From NCBI GenBank assembly GCA_011772205.1, contig WVZY01000075.1, positions 1-33,246 of the forward strand: a stretch of 33,246 nt of DNA, in the 5' to 3' direction. The notes beneath the pieces are model-generated. The model saw only the letters and a program-made list of their open reading frames with translations, made no database searches and was not told the DNA's origin. Position 1 is the stretch's first letter; each line of letters begins with the position of its first letter. Shown here one piece after another: positions 16,696 to 24,719 of the stretch. The translations under genes were made by a program, and so were the position numbers. The DNA is from Candidatus Latescibacterota bacterium (GTDB lineage Bacteria; Krumholzibacteriota; Krumholzibacteriia; WVZY01).

Positions 16696-17673
16696 ATGCT
16701 GACGTATACGCTGCGCCGCCTTGCATATTTGATCCCCACGCTCCTTGGAATCACCTTTGTTACCTTCATCATCATTTCCTTAGCACCCGGAGATCCTGTT
16801 GCCCTGATGCAGAGTGGAGAGATGAGCGCCAGGATCTCTCCTGCAGCGTACAACCAAATGCTCAAGCACTACGGGCTTGATAAGCCCGTGCATGTTCGCT
16901 ACGTCATTTGGCTTAAGCGGCTCATCACGCTCGATTTCGGCACGTCCTTTCTGGATGACAGACAGGTCATTGAAAAGATCCTCGAAAGACTCCCAGCGAC
17001 GCTGATCCTCAACGTGACGGCGCTCTTATTTGCATTGCTCCTTTCCATACCTCTCGGCCTTTACTCAGCAGTTAGACAGTACTCGCTCTTCGACAAAGTG
17101 AATGGTGTGATTCTCTACATGCTCTATTCTCTTCCCGATTTCTGGGTCGCCCTCATACTAATCATGTTTCTAGGAGTAAAATTAAAACTCCTCCCCTTTT
17201 TCGGCATCGAGTCGATGAACGCCAAAGAAATGGGATTCTTTGCCTATTTCTGGGATAGAATCCTCCACATGGTAATGCCGACATTCTGCCTTACCTATGG
17301 ATCGCTGGCATTCCTCTCCCGTTTCGTAAGAGGCTCCACACTCGAAGTGATCCGGAAGGACTACATCCGAACGGCAAGGGCGAAGGGCTTGGAGGAAAAG
17401 GCTGTTCTCTATAAACATGTATTCAAAAACACTCTGATACCGATCCTCACGCTCCTGGGAATTCTTCTTCCCACGATTATCAGCGGAAGCGTGATCCTCG
17501 AATACATATTCAGCTGGCCCGGGATTGGCGCGCTGTTCTTCGGAGCAGTGCTATCCAGAGACTATCCGACCGTAATGGGCCTGAGTTTTATCACGGCGGT
17601 CATGGTGCTTTTGAGCACGCTTGTTGCCGATCTGCTCTACGCGTGGGCGGATCCCAGAATCACTTACGATTAG
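16696..17673 (+). CDS. Oligopeptide-type ABC transporter permease (DppB/OppB)
   Basis: A 325-residue permease 15 bases after the binding-protein gene. It opens with the DppB-type first span and periplasmic start (LRRLAYLIPTLLGITFVTF, then LAPGDPV). Further spans lie near 102-120, 139-158, 192-210, 248-270 and 293-313. The cytosolic coupling loop (EAA loop) is D-Y-I-R-T-A-R-A-K-G-L, followed by VFKNTLIPILTLLG. It forms the transmembrane pore with the next gene's product. Confidence 0.92.
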   Translation: MLTYTLRRLAYLIPTLLGITFVTFIIISLAPGDPVALMQSGEMSARISPAAYNQMLKHYGLDKPVHVRYVIWLKRLITLDFGTSFLDDRQVIEKILERLPATLILNVTALLFALLLSIPLGLYSAVRQYSLFDKVNGVILYMLYSLPDFWVALILIMFLGVKLKLLPFFGIESMNAKEMGFFAYFWDRILHMVMPTFCLTYGSLAFLSRFVRGSTLEVIRKDYIRTARAKGLEEKAVLYKHVFKNTLIPILTLLGILLPTIISGSVILEYIFSWPGIGALFFGAVLSRDYPTVMGLSFITAVMVLLSTLVADLLYAWADPRITYD

Positions 17674-17732
17674 CGTTGCCCGGGGTCATTGTCCTTTTCC
17701 CGTCTGGAAATGCCTTCGCAAAGACTTGAACA

Positions 17733-18821
17733 ATGAGAAGCGATTACGAATTCAAAAGCAATGATGAACAAAGAAAGGGTGTCAAAGGCGCCCGAGAAGA
17801 GAAGAGCCCGAGCTTCTCGCGCATCGTGTGGAGGAGGTTCAAAAGCGACCGATTCGCAATGGCCGGCTTCTACACCGTTTTATCGCTGTTCATTATTTCA
17901 TACTTCACTCCGATCATCGCTAACAATAAACCTATTATCATGAGCTGGGAGGAAAAGCTATATTTCCCGGCTGTGACGGACATTGCGCCTCTCAAATGGT
18001 TCGTCGACTACCCGCAATTCAAATCTGTCGATTTCAGCGAGATCAAATACGACAAGTCGGTGGCGCTCGTGATGCCCCCTATTCCCTATTCCCCTTATGA
18101 GATCAATCTATCCGAAAAACTTCAGCCGCCGAGTCACAAGCACTGGATGGGAACGGATAACCTAGGGAGAGATGTATGCAGCCGGATGCTTCACGGAGCG
18201 GGGATATCACTGAAGATTGGCTTCGTCGCAGTCGGTATCGCGCTCATTATCGGCATCCTAGTGGGAGCTCTCGCGGGCTATTATGGAGGAGTCGTTGATC
18301 TTCTGATCTCGAGGTTGATCGAGGTCGTTATGTGCTTCCCCTTCTTTTTCCTGATCCTCTCTGTGATCGCATTTCTTCCGCCAAGCATTTTTAATATTAT
18401 GATCGTGATCGGCCTCACCCGCTGGACCGGAATAGCGAGATACGCAAGGGGGGAATTTCTTCGCTTGAAAAACCAGGAGTTCACCGAAGCGGCCAGGGCT
18501 CTAGGAGTGAGCGATCGAATAATTATTTTGAGACATATTCTGCCGAATTCTCTTGCACCCGTCCTCGTTTCGGCAACATTTGGAATCGCCAACGCGATCC
18601 TCATCGAGGCGGCGTTGAGTTTCCTCGGACTCGGCATTCAACCCCCGCTAGCAAGCTGGGGAGGAATCCTTTCCCTGGCGAAGCAGTACATCGAGGTAGC
18701 CTGGTGGCTCGCCACTTTTCCAGGTTTGGCGATTTTCATTACCGTAACGGCATATAACATTCTCGGCGAAGGATTGCGGGACGCAAGCGATCCCCGCCTT
18801 GCCCTGCCTGAAAGGCGCTAG
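17733..18821 (+). CDS. Oligopeptide-type ABC transporter permease (DppC/OppC)
   Basis: A 362-residue permease. After a charged tail and a first span (about 44-63) comes an unusually long periplasmic segment (about 64-135: SWEEKLYFPAVTD, LKWFVDYPQFK) before the hallmark HWMGTDNLGRDV. The EAA loop is E-A-A-R-A-L-G-V-S-D-R, then ILRHILPNSLAPVLV. The end, GEGLRDASDPR, is typical of DppC. The 59-base gap from the first permease and a weak ribosome binding site are mildly odd. No ATPase genes follow in the window (mutM is next, convergent), so the transporter must borrow ATPases encoded elsewhere. Confidence 0.92.
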   Translation: MRSDYEFKSNDEQRKGVKGAREEKSPSFSRIVWRRFKSDRFAMAGFYTVLSLFIISYFTPIIANNKPIIMSWEEKLYFPAVTDIAPLKWFVDYPQFKSVDFSEIKYDKSVALVMPPIPYSPYEINLSEKLQPPSHKHWMGTDNLGRDVCSRMLHGAGISLKIGFVAVGIALIIGILVGALAGYYGGVVDLLISRLIEVVMCFPFFFLILSVIAFLPPSIFNIMIVIGLTRWTGIARYARGEFLRLKNQEFTEAARALGVSDRIIILRHILPNSLAPVLVSATFGIANAILIEAALSFLGLGIQPPLASWGGILSLAKQYIEVAWWLATFPGLAIFITVTAYNILGEGLRDASDPRLALPERR

Positions 18822-18846
18822 AGTCTGCCTCAACCCAAGAGGTTTC

Positions 18847-19644
18847 TCAAAATATCTGGCAGCGCGGGCAGAAGTGTGTCCCTCTCGAGGCAACAACGAT
18901 CTTCCGGATAGTCTCCCCGCAACGGGGACAGGATTCACCTTTTTTCCCATAGACGGCGAGCCGGCTTTGGAAATCCCCTCTCGTGCCATCCGTTTTCCGG
19001 TAATCACGGATCGTGCTTCCCCCATGCCGTATCGCTGCGCGAAGGACCGCCCTCGATGCGAAGAGGATTCGCCGGGCGTGCGGAGCGGCCTCGTGTCCTT
19101 TGGTGAGAGGGTGAATCCCCGCGCGGTGCAGGGCTTCGTCCGTGTATATATTTCCCATTCCAGAAACGAGTCGCTGGTTGAGGAGAAGCGCTTTGATGGG
19201 TGCTTTCCTTCCGTTGAGCATTTTTTCCAAATCCCGAGGTTTCACTTCGAACGGATCCGGACCAACACGAAGCAACTCGCGGAGCTCTGGTTTTTCGGTA
19301 ATGAACACGAATCCAAAGCGACGCGTATCGTAATAGCTGAGCCTGGTTCCATCATGAAAGGCCAACTGGGCATGCAGGGCTCGCTCCAAAACGGCCTCGC
19401 CCACAATCAACCTTCCCGTCATGCCGAGATTGAACAGGACATGCCCAACTGGATCGAGTTCCAAAACCACATTTTTCCCAAGCCGGGTAACATCGGCGAC
19501 GGATTTTCCGACGACCAAACGCATTGACAGGCTCCCCTTCCGGTACAAGCTGCGCGGCCTGAGCCAGGCCTCCGTAATAGCTCGACCCGGGATCCGGCGA
19601 CGGAGGATATCGACAATTGTCTGGATTTCCGGAAGCTCGGGCAT
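18847..19644 (-). CDS. mutM: Formamidopyrimidine-DNA glycosylase (Fpg/MutM)
   Basis: A 265-residue bifunctional DNA glycosylase/AP lyase that removes 8-oxoguanine and formamidopyrimidines. The start at 19644 is fixed by the required N-terminus M-P-E-L-P-E (Pro2 is the nucleophile, Glu3 catalytic) and by AGGAG five bases upstream. Lys57 in RLGKNV sits at the canonical position. GMTGRL, DTRRFGF and GMGNIYTDEALHRAGIHP follow in family order. The C-terminal zinc finger is complete (Cys239, 242, 259, 262) with the DNA-binding Arg254 in ASRGTHF. Length is normal. It is convergent with the ABC permease and divergent from the DUF1848 gene. Confidence 0.96.
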   Translation of the reverse strand: MPELPEIQTIVDILRRRIPGRAITEAWLRPRSLYRKGSLSMRLVVGKSVADVTRLGKNVVLELDPVGHVLFNLGMTGRLIVGEAVLERALHAQLAFHDGTRLSYYDTRRFGFVFITEKPELRELLRVGPDPFEVKPRDLEKMLNGRKAPIKALLLNQRLVSGMGNIYTDEALHRAGIHPLTKGHEAAPHARRILFASRAVLRAAIRHGGSTIRDYRKTDGTRGDFQSRLAVYGKKGESCPRCGETIRKIVVASRGTHFCPRCQIF

Positions 19645-19704
19645 CGATGCTCCTGCAATCGAGCAAGGTTCCACCGGATATGGTTGGGCAGGGGTTTCTC
19701 CGGC

Positions 19705-19727
19705 TAATATGCTATTATATTATAAAA
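19705..19727. promoter_or_regulatory. AT-rich core of a divergent promoter region
   Basis: In the 127-base spacer between mutM and the DUF1848 gene, a run of A/T carries TATTAT boxes on the plus strand and TATAAT boxes on the minus strand (forward ATTATA at 19714-19719 and 19719-19724). -35 boxes are poor on both sides, so only the region, not the exact promoter, is supported. Confidence 0.3.
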
Positions 19728-19771
19728 GCTGTTGGATGGGAGTCACTTTAGCGTCTGGTGTATTCCGGGTC

Positions 19772-20794
19772 ATGGAAGAAAAATTCGTGATATCTGCCTC
19801 CCGCACGAAGGATCTCGTACGAGTCTCCCCGGGGAGGCTCGCCGAGATCCTCAACGGAAATGTCCCGGCGAGATTTGGCCTCGGCATGAAACCTCAGCTG
19901 CTTCAACTCGAATCCATAGGTGCTCTCGTCATATGGACCAAGGATCCGGCAAACATGATGATTCACCCGCTGCTGCACGAGGTGCTCGAGCGGTATGTCG
20001 AGGATCATGGCGGGATCATCATCCTCAATCTCACCGTAACAGGACTCGGGGGATCCGCTCTGGAACCGGGATTGCCCACGGTGGACAGCGTGCGCAACGC
20101 TACCGAAGCCGTCGTAGACCGGGAGCTTGTGCGTCCTGAGGGCATCATTCTCCGATTCGATCCCCTGGTGCGCGCACTGCTGCCAGGGGGGATTTTGCTG
20201 GGCAACATTTCGATCGAGGTTTTTAACGATGTGCTGGAAGCGTTTTACCCAATGGGGATCGCACGGATCAAAACTTCCCTCGTGGACGACCGATACGCCC
20301 ACGTCCCCGAGCGGATCGGGAGATTGGGATTCATGCTGGACCTTCCGGACACAGAGTGGCTCGAAGGTTTCTACGAAGAAATGGCAAGCCAATGCCGGCG
20401 TTTCGGAGCCAGGCTTGACATCTGCTGCCACCCAGAATCCTTCGTCACCGGAGAAACCAACGGATGCGTCGATGGCCGCATGATAAATGAGCTTCTCGAA
20501 GACGCCCGTGCCTCATGGCGCGTCACGACGACATTGCACAACGATATCGGCAGGCAGCGGCCCACCTGCAGGTGCACATACAGCCGGGATATCGGTTACT
20601 CCCCAGGTTTCAAAACCTGCTTCAAGAATCACGGGGCCTGCATCTACTGCTACAGTCAAAAGAACTTAAGAGGTACCGCTATCGATCGGGCCACGGAGCT
20701 CCTGAGAGAGATGAAAGAGAGAACCGGGGGAAAACCAGCGCCGGATTGCACATGCAGAGGCAATAGAAGACCGCAAAGCGACGAACGACGATGA
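19772..20794 (+). CDS. DUF1848 family protein, probable Fe-S/radical chemistry
   Basis: A 340-residue protein. The frame is open much further upstream, but that part is antisense to mutM; the family begins with I-S-A-S-R, so ATG 19772 (MEEKFVISASRT) is chosen, with ATGs at 19736 and 19709 as in-frame alternatives. A central barrel-like region includes IWTKDPANM and LNLTVTGLG. The C-terminal cysteine cluster is C-x-C-x(14)-C-x(6)-C-x2-C (Cys266, 268, 283, 290, 293), in the context C-R-C-T-Y-S-R-D-I-G and C-I-Y-C-Y. This is the DUF1848 signature, thought to bind an iron-sulfur cluster; the biochemical role is unknown. Its TGA overlaps the next gene's ATG (ATGA, 20791-20794), so translation of the two is coupled. 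Confidence 0.85.
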   Translation: MEEKFVISASRTKDLVRVSPGRLAEILNGNVPARFGLGMKPQLLQLESIGALVIWTKDPANMMIHPLLHEVLERYVEDHGGIIILNLTVTGLGGSALEPGLPTVDSVRNATEAVVDRELVRPEGIILRFDPLVRALLPGGILLGNISIEVFNDVLEAFYPMGIARIKTSLVDDRYAHVPERIGRLGFMLDLPDTEWLEGFYEEMASQCRRFGARLDICCHPESFVTGETNGCVDGRMINELLEDARASWRVTTTLHNDIGRQRPTCRCTYSRDIGYSPGFKTCFKNHGACIYCYSQKNLRGTAIDRATELLREMKERTGGKPAPDCTCRGNRRPQSDERR

Positions 20795-22566
20795 GCAGAT
20801 CGTTTCAAGATAAAGTGTTGAGCGAAATTCTACCGCGCGTACAAAAACCAGGGCAGTACGCCGGTGGGGAGTGGAATGTCATCGTAAAAGATCCCACATC
20901 CGTGGACTTGAGATTTGCGCTTGCGTTCCCCGATACATACGCAATCGGGATGTCACACCTCGGATTGAAAATACTCTATCACATGATCAACGCCCGAGAG
21001 GATGTATCTGCCGAAAGAGTTTTCGCGCCATGGACGGACATGGAGGAGGAACTTAGAAAACGCACCCTGCCATTGTTTTCGTTGGAATCGTTCACTCCTC
21101 TCTCCGATTTCGACGTCATCGGTTTTTCGATGCAGTACGAACTGTGCTTCACGAACGTCCTCAACATGCTGGAGCTGGGAGGCGTGCCATTGCTTGCCTC
21201 CGACCGCGCACTCGGCGATCCAATCGTTCTAGCCGGCGGATCGCTCAGTCTCGCTATGGAGCCAATGGCACCCTTTTTCGACGCGGTCCTCGTTGGCGAT
21301 GCGGAAGACGTCCTCGGAGACATATTGGATGCGATCATCGACTGGAAGAGAAGCTCCCTCCCTCGCCGCGCGCTTCAAGAGAAACTGGCGCACCTTCCCG
21401 GCATTTACATCCCCTCATTTTACGAGGTCTCCTACAGGGATGATGGAACGATTGCACGTATCAGGAATATCGAACCCGCGCCAGCCAAAGTACGCAAAAC
21501 AACCACCGCAGACATCGAAAACGCTCCTTTTCCAACCCGGCCCATTGTGCCGAACGTGGAGGTTGTGCACGACAGAATCAACATCGAAATCATGCGAGGA
21601 TGCCCGAACCTGTGCCGCTTCTGCCAGGCGGTCCAGCACTACCGTCCCGTTAAATACCGATCGATCGAAAAAATCCTCTCCTTATGTGAGGAAACGTACA
21701 GCAATACCGGTTACGAAGAAATCAGCTTGACCAGTCTTTCGACAGCGGATTACCCAGGGATCGAAAACCTGATTGCCGCCATCGACTATCAGTTCAATTC
21801 GCGGAAGGTTAATGTGTCGCTTCCTTCCCTCAGAGTTGGAGAGCAGCTGAGAAAGCTCCCGAATCTCACCAGTTCGGTGCGGAAAGCAGGTCTGACGATG
21901 GCCCCTGAAGCCGCAACAGACCGACTTCGAGAGGTTATCGGCAAGCCGATACGAAACATCGATCTGTTGGAAGGGTGCGCTGCCGCATACCGAGCCGGTT
22001 ACAGGCTCATTAAGTTTTACTTTCTAATCGGCTGCCCAACAGAAACAGAAGCAGACCTGAAAGCCCTCGTCGATCTGATCAATGAGGCCAGCCTCCTTCG
22101 AAAGAAAATCAGTGGGAAAAGGGCGCAGATCAATGCGTCTATCTCATCCCACATTCCCAAACCACACACGCCGTTTCAGTGGGAAAAGATGAACACGCGT
22201 GAAGAGCTATGGGCGAAACAGGAATACCTCCTGTCACGAAAAAAATCCTCGCAACTGCGCTTCAAGTTCCACGACGTGGATGTGAGTTATCTCGAGGCTG
22301 TGTTTTCGCGCGGGGACAGGCGGCTTGCAGCTGCGCTCCTGAAGGCGAGGGAAAGAGGCATTCGCATGGACGCCTGGCGCGAGTGCTTCGACATCCAGGC
22401 GTGGGAAGAGGTTTTTCGGGAAACCAACCTCGATCCGGATTTCTACGCTCTCAGAGGACGGAAGACCGACGAAGTTCTCCCTTGGAACATGATCGAGCTG
22501 GAGATCCCTTCTTCGTATCTCCTCAAAGAAAAGGCAAGGGCGCTCAAATCGGTTTCAGCGCCCTGA
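20791..22566 (+). CDS. Radical SAM protein of the TIGR03960 type (B12-binding-like N-terminus)
   Basis: A 591-residue radical SAM protein. The N-terminal 200 residues resemble a cobalamin-binding-like Rossmann domain (ALAFPDTYAIGMSHLGLKIL, DVIGFSMQYELCFTN, DPIVLAGGSLSLAMEPM). The radical SAM core starts at IEIMRGCPNLCRFCQA with the C-x3-C-x2-C cluster motif at Cys271, 275 and 278, and continues through EISLTSLSTADYPG and MAPEAATDRLR. The order and wording match the TIGR03960 family, which usually sits beside or fused to a DUF2344/TIGR03936 domain and near RNase G. Neither is here; the gene ends at 22566 and is followed only by repeats. The substrate is unknown. It is translationally coupled to the DUF1848 gene. 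Confidence 0.88.
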   Translation: MSRSFQDKVLSEILPRVQKPGQYAGGEWNVIVKDPTSVDLRFALAFPDTYAIGMSHLGLKILYHMINAREDVSAERVFAPWTDMEEELRKRTLPLFSLESFTPLSDFDVIGFSMQYELCFTNVLNMLELGGVPLLASDRALGDPIVLAGGSLSLAMEPMAPFFDAVLVGDAEDVLGDILDAIIDWKRSSLPRRALQEKLAHLPGIYIPSFYEVSYRDDGTIARIRNIEPAPAKVRKTTTADIENAPFPTRPIVPNVEVVHDRINIEIMRGCPNLCRFCQAVQHYRPVKYRSIEKILSLCEETYSNTGYEEISLTSLSTADYPGIENLIAAIDYQFNSRKVNVSLPSLRVGEQLRKLPNLTSSVRKAGLTMAPEAATDRLREVIGKPIRNIDLLEGCAAAYRAGYRLIKFYFLIGCPTETEADLKALVDLINEASLLRKKISGKRAQINASISSHIPKPHTPFQWEKMNTREELWAKQEYLLSRKKSSQLRFKFHDVDVSYLEAVFSRGDRRLAAALLKARERGIRMDAWRECFDIQAWEEVFRETNLDPDFYALRGRKTDEVLPWNMIELEIPSSYLLKEKARALKSVSAP

Positions 22567-22574
22567 GTAGAAAC

Positions 22575-22705
22575 GGAAGGCTCCGTGGGGGTGACGAACC
22601 GTTGCGCGGAGCGAGCAGGAAAGCTCCGTGGGGGGTGACGAACCATTGCGCGGAGCGAGCAGGAAGGCTCCGTGGGGGGTGACGAACCGTTACGCGGAGC
22701 GAGCG
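22575..22705 (+). repeat. Three tandem 43-44 bp units of an extragenic repeat
   Basis: Units at 22575-22617, 22618-22661 and 22662-22705 are nearly identical. Each reads GGAA[G/A]GCTCCGTGGGG, then G1-2TGACGAACC, then [G/A]TT[G/A]CGCGGAGCGAGC. They differ at only a few bases and one G. There are no spacers, so this is not a CRISPR array. They follow the radical SAM stop by eight bases. Confidence 0.9.
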
Positions 22706-22715
22706 AGGATCCTCC

Positions 22716-22840
22716 GCCGAAGGCGGATAGCCGAGCGAAGCGAGAGCGTGGTGAGGATCCCCCCACGGAGCCGTCCAATAAGGCCCCTCGCCGAAGGCGG
22801 ATAGCCGACCAAAACGGATGCAATGGCTCGTCGCCACCTC
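22716..22840. repeat. Direct and inverted pieces of the same repeat family
   Basis: A 19-base word GCCGAAGGCGGATAGCCGA occurs exactly at 22716-22734 and 22790-22808. CCCCCCACGGAGCC (22759-22772) is the perfect reverse complement of 22666-22679 in the third tandem unit, so the transcript can fold into a large hairpin. At 22820-22832, GCAATGGCTCGTC is an inverted, 12-of-13 match to the unit's GACGAACCATTGC. The whole lies between convergent genes and may also act as a terminator. A diverged copy of this composite is at 151-220. Confidence 0.8.
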
Positions 22841-22867
22841 CCATCACATCAGCGAATTCCGCTTCAG

Positions 22868-23491
22868 CTACTTCCGCGTATAGATCAACTCCATCGTTTT
22901 GACTTCTTTACCATCCTGCTTTATCTCGAACCATTCATCAACGAACTTGTCTTCGCTCTTCATTGTCGAAACCGATCTGAATTTCGTCATTCCGCCCGTC
23001 ATGGGATTCTTATATTCTCCATGGCTCGTTAGAATTTTACCCGAAGCGTCACACTCTCCCGTCATCGTCACTATCATCGTCCCCATGTTGTCCATCCAAA
23101 CCGACTGGTATTCCTTGGCCAAATTGTTATAGCCCGCAAAGCCGATACCTTCGAAGACCTGCCCCACATGGGTTCCCTTTACATCCAGCTGCAGGAAACG
23201 GCCGCCGAGGATCATTTTCTGTTCGCTGGTCCCAGATGTCTCCGTCGGAGGCGCGCCGGGATCCATCCATACTTTGCCCGTGTATGTCCAGCTCCCAGCC
23301 ATCCGCTCCAGACGCTCGTGATGCTCGCCAGGCAGCATCGCTTCGGCCCAAGCCTTTTCCATCGCCTCTTTGGCGAATTCGTTTAGCGGTTTCTTCTTCA
23401 CCGGCTTCGTCTCCTGGGCAAGAATGCTTCCAGCAGCAAAAGCAACCGCAACAAAGAGGGAAATCGAGCACACGATCCATCGTGCTTTCAT
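22868..23491 (-). CDS. Exported DUF1579 family protein
   Basis: A 207-residue protein with an N-terminal signal (hydrophobic residues 5-22, cleavage near SILAQ) and the DUF1579 layout: GEHHERLERMAGSWTYTGKV, WMDPGAPPTETSGTSEQ, GGRFLQLDVKG, FEGIGFAGYNNLAKEYQSVW, then strands to the end. These proteins form a lipocalin-like barrel of unknown function, often periplasmic. AAAGGA lies upstream of the ATG at 23491. It is 84 bases downstream of ispH on the same strand but with its own ribosome binding site. The bases between hold no terminator that I can see. Confidence 0.85.
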   Translation of the reverse strand: MKARWIVCSISLFVAVAFAAGSILAQETKPVKKKPLNEFAKEAMEKAWAEAMLPGEHHERLERMAGSWTYTGKVWMDPGAPPTETSGTSEQKMILGGRFLQLDVKGTHVGQVFEGIGFAGYNNLAKEYQSVWMDNMGTMIVTMTGECDASGKILTSHGEYKNPMTGGMTKFRSVSTMKSEDKFVDEWFEIKQDGKEVKTMELIYTRK

Positions 23492-23575
23492 AACAGAGTC
23501 CTTTCTGTTGGGGTGAACTCATCCTCCAGAGGCAATTAAAAAGCTCCCACGACTTTATTGAGGAAATCAGCCGTA

Positions 23576-24412
23576 TCAAAAGCTTTCGAGCTTTCTGACC
23601 ACATCTTCGATAATAAAATCCGGTGTGGAAGCTCCCGCCGTTACGCCAACGACGTCGATGTCGTTGAAGGCAGCCTTGTCCAACTCATCCGCCGTCTCGA
23701 TATGATGTACGGGAACCTTTCCTTCCTTGCAGATGTCGACGAGTCGCCTGGTGTTACCGCTGTGCCTCCCGCCCACGACAATCATTGCCTGGACGTCGCG
23801 CGCGAGCTTTCTCGCTGCATCCTGCCGGTCCACGGTCGCGTAGCAGATTGTATTCTGAACTTTGAGATCTTTGCAATGCGGCAAAAGCCTGCGGACCAAC
23901 TTTTCGAGCTTCTCGAGCTGTTGGGTCGTTTGAACCACAACACCCACCCGCTTCAGGGGGAGATACTGGCTGATCTCGTCGGGATCTTCCACTACAATCG
24001 CCTCCCCGCCTGCGTGCGCCGTCACGCCGATCACTTCCGGGTGGTTTTTCTCACCCAGCACAACGAGCGTATATCCCTCCTCAACCAGTTTAGCAGCGAG
24101 CTTCTGAGCCGAACGGACGAACGGGCAGGTAGCGTCTATCACTTCGAGCCCTTTTTCTTCGGCACTCTCCAACACATCAGGGGGGACGCCGTGCGTCCGT
24201 ATGACCACGGTCCCCTCCTCGATTTCATCGAGTGAATCTGCGATGGAAACATTCCGCTCTTCGCGCAACGCGTCGATCGCTTGAGTGTTGTGAATGAGCG
24301 GGCCTAACGTCGTAATGGGCCTCTGGGCCGAGGTCGCGGCAACCTCTACTATATTGAACGCTCTCTCGACGCCATAGCAATATCCCGCATGGTTAGCCAG
24401 GATCACCTTCAT
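23576..24412 (-). CDS. ispH: 4-hydroxy-3-methylbut-2-enyl diphosphate reductase (IspH)
   Basis: A 278-residue iron-sulfur enzyme of the last step of the MEP (non-mevalonate) isoprenoid route, making IPP and DMAPP. All cluster ligands are present: Cys12 in GYCYGVERA, Cys96 in DATCPFV and Cys190 in NTICYATVDRQ. So are the catalytic His41, His74 and His124, and Glu126 in NHPEVIG. GGRHSGNT and VTAGASTPD bind the diphosphate. It is a short, single-domain form with no S1 extension. The start at 24412 has a weak ribosome binding site but gives the canonical M-K-V-I-L-A start. Confidence 0.96.
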   Translation of the reverse strand: MKVILANHAGYCYGVERAFNIVEVAATSAQRPITTLGPLIHNTQAIDALREERNVSIADSLDEIEEGTVVIRTHGVPPDVLESAEEKGLEVIDATCPFVRSAQKLAAKLVEEGYTLVVLGEKNHPEVIGVTAHAGGEAIVVEDPDEISQYLPLKRVGVVVQTTQQLEKLEKLVRRLLPHCKDLKVQNTICYATVDRQDAARKLARDVQAMIVVGGRHSGNTRRLVDICKEGKVPVHHIETADELDKAAFNDIDVVGVTAGASTPDFIIEDVVRKLESF

Positions 24413-24719
24413 GCTGCTGCGCCTGCCTCAAAGTGCGTAACTGCCTTTAATCCATAACGGACCGCTTTATAAGAAAAACGGTGAAAACCACTCCGAATAA
24501 TACTAAATGCAGTATGCGAAATCCAGGGGGAAACAGCAGCATGCCTTCCGGATTCGGGCATTAACGCCAATCTGAAATAATGACGTGAGATCTTATTGAG
24601 ACGAGAAACGGGCTGGCATCCCTACCCCAAATCCGTTATAAATTGATCCTACTTGCAGCGCTCGCGCATGCCGCATGAAAAGTTGCTGCGTATGCCGAGC
24701 CCGATACAGGAGGACTATT
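24413..24719. other. Intergenic region between ispH and an orphan membrane protein
   Basis: About 300 bases without a supported gene. It must hold the divergent promoters, but no box pair is convincing. One short hairpin, ATGCC/GGCAT around TCCGGA, lies near 24541-24561 and lacks a T-run. Confidence 0.35.

Noticed and set aside
19421-19771. N-terminal extension of the DUF1848 protein
   Set aside because: It is antisense to mutM and precedes the family's usual start; the region near 19709-19727 looks like promoter DNA.
22575-22705. Possible CRISPR array
   Set aside because: Units are head-to-tail with no unique spacers, and no cas gene is near.
22209-22847. Open frames through the repeat block with repeated G-G-D-E-P-L-R-G-like peptides on both strands
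   Set aside because: The peptide repeats come from the DNA repeat itself; the frames lack good starts and overlap the radical SAM gene.
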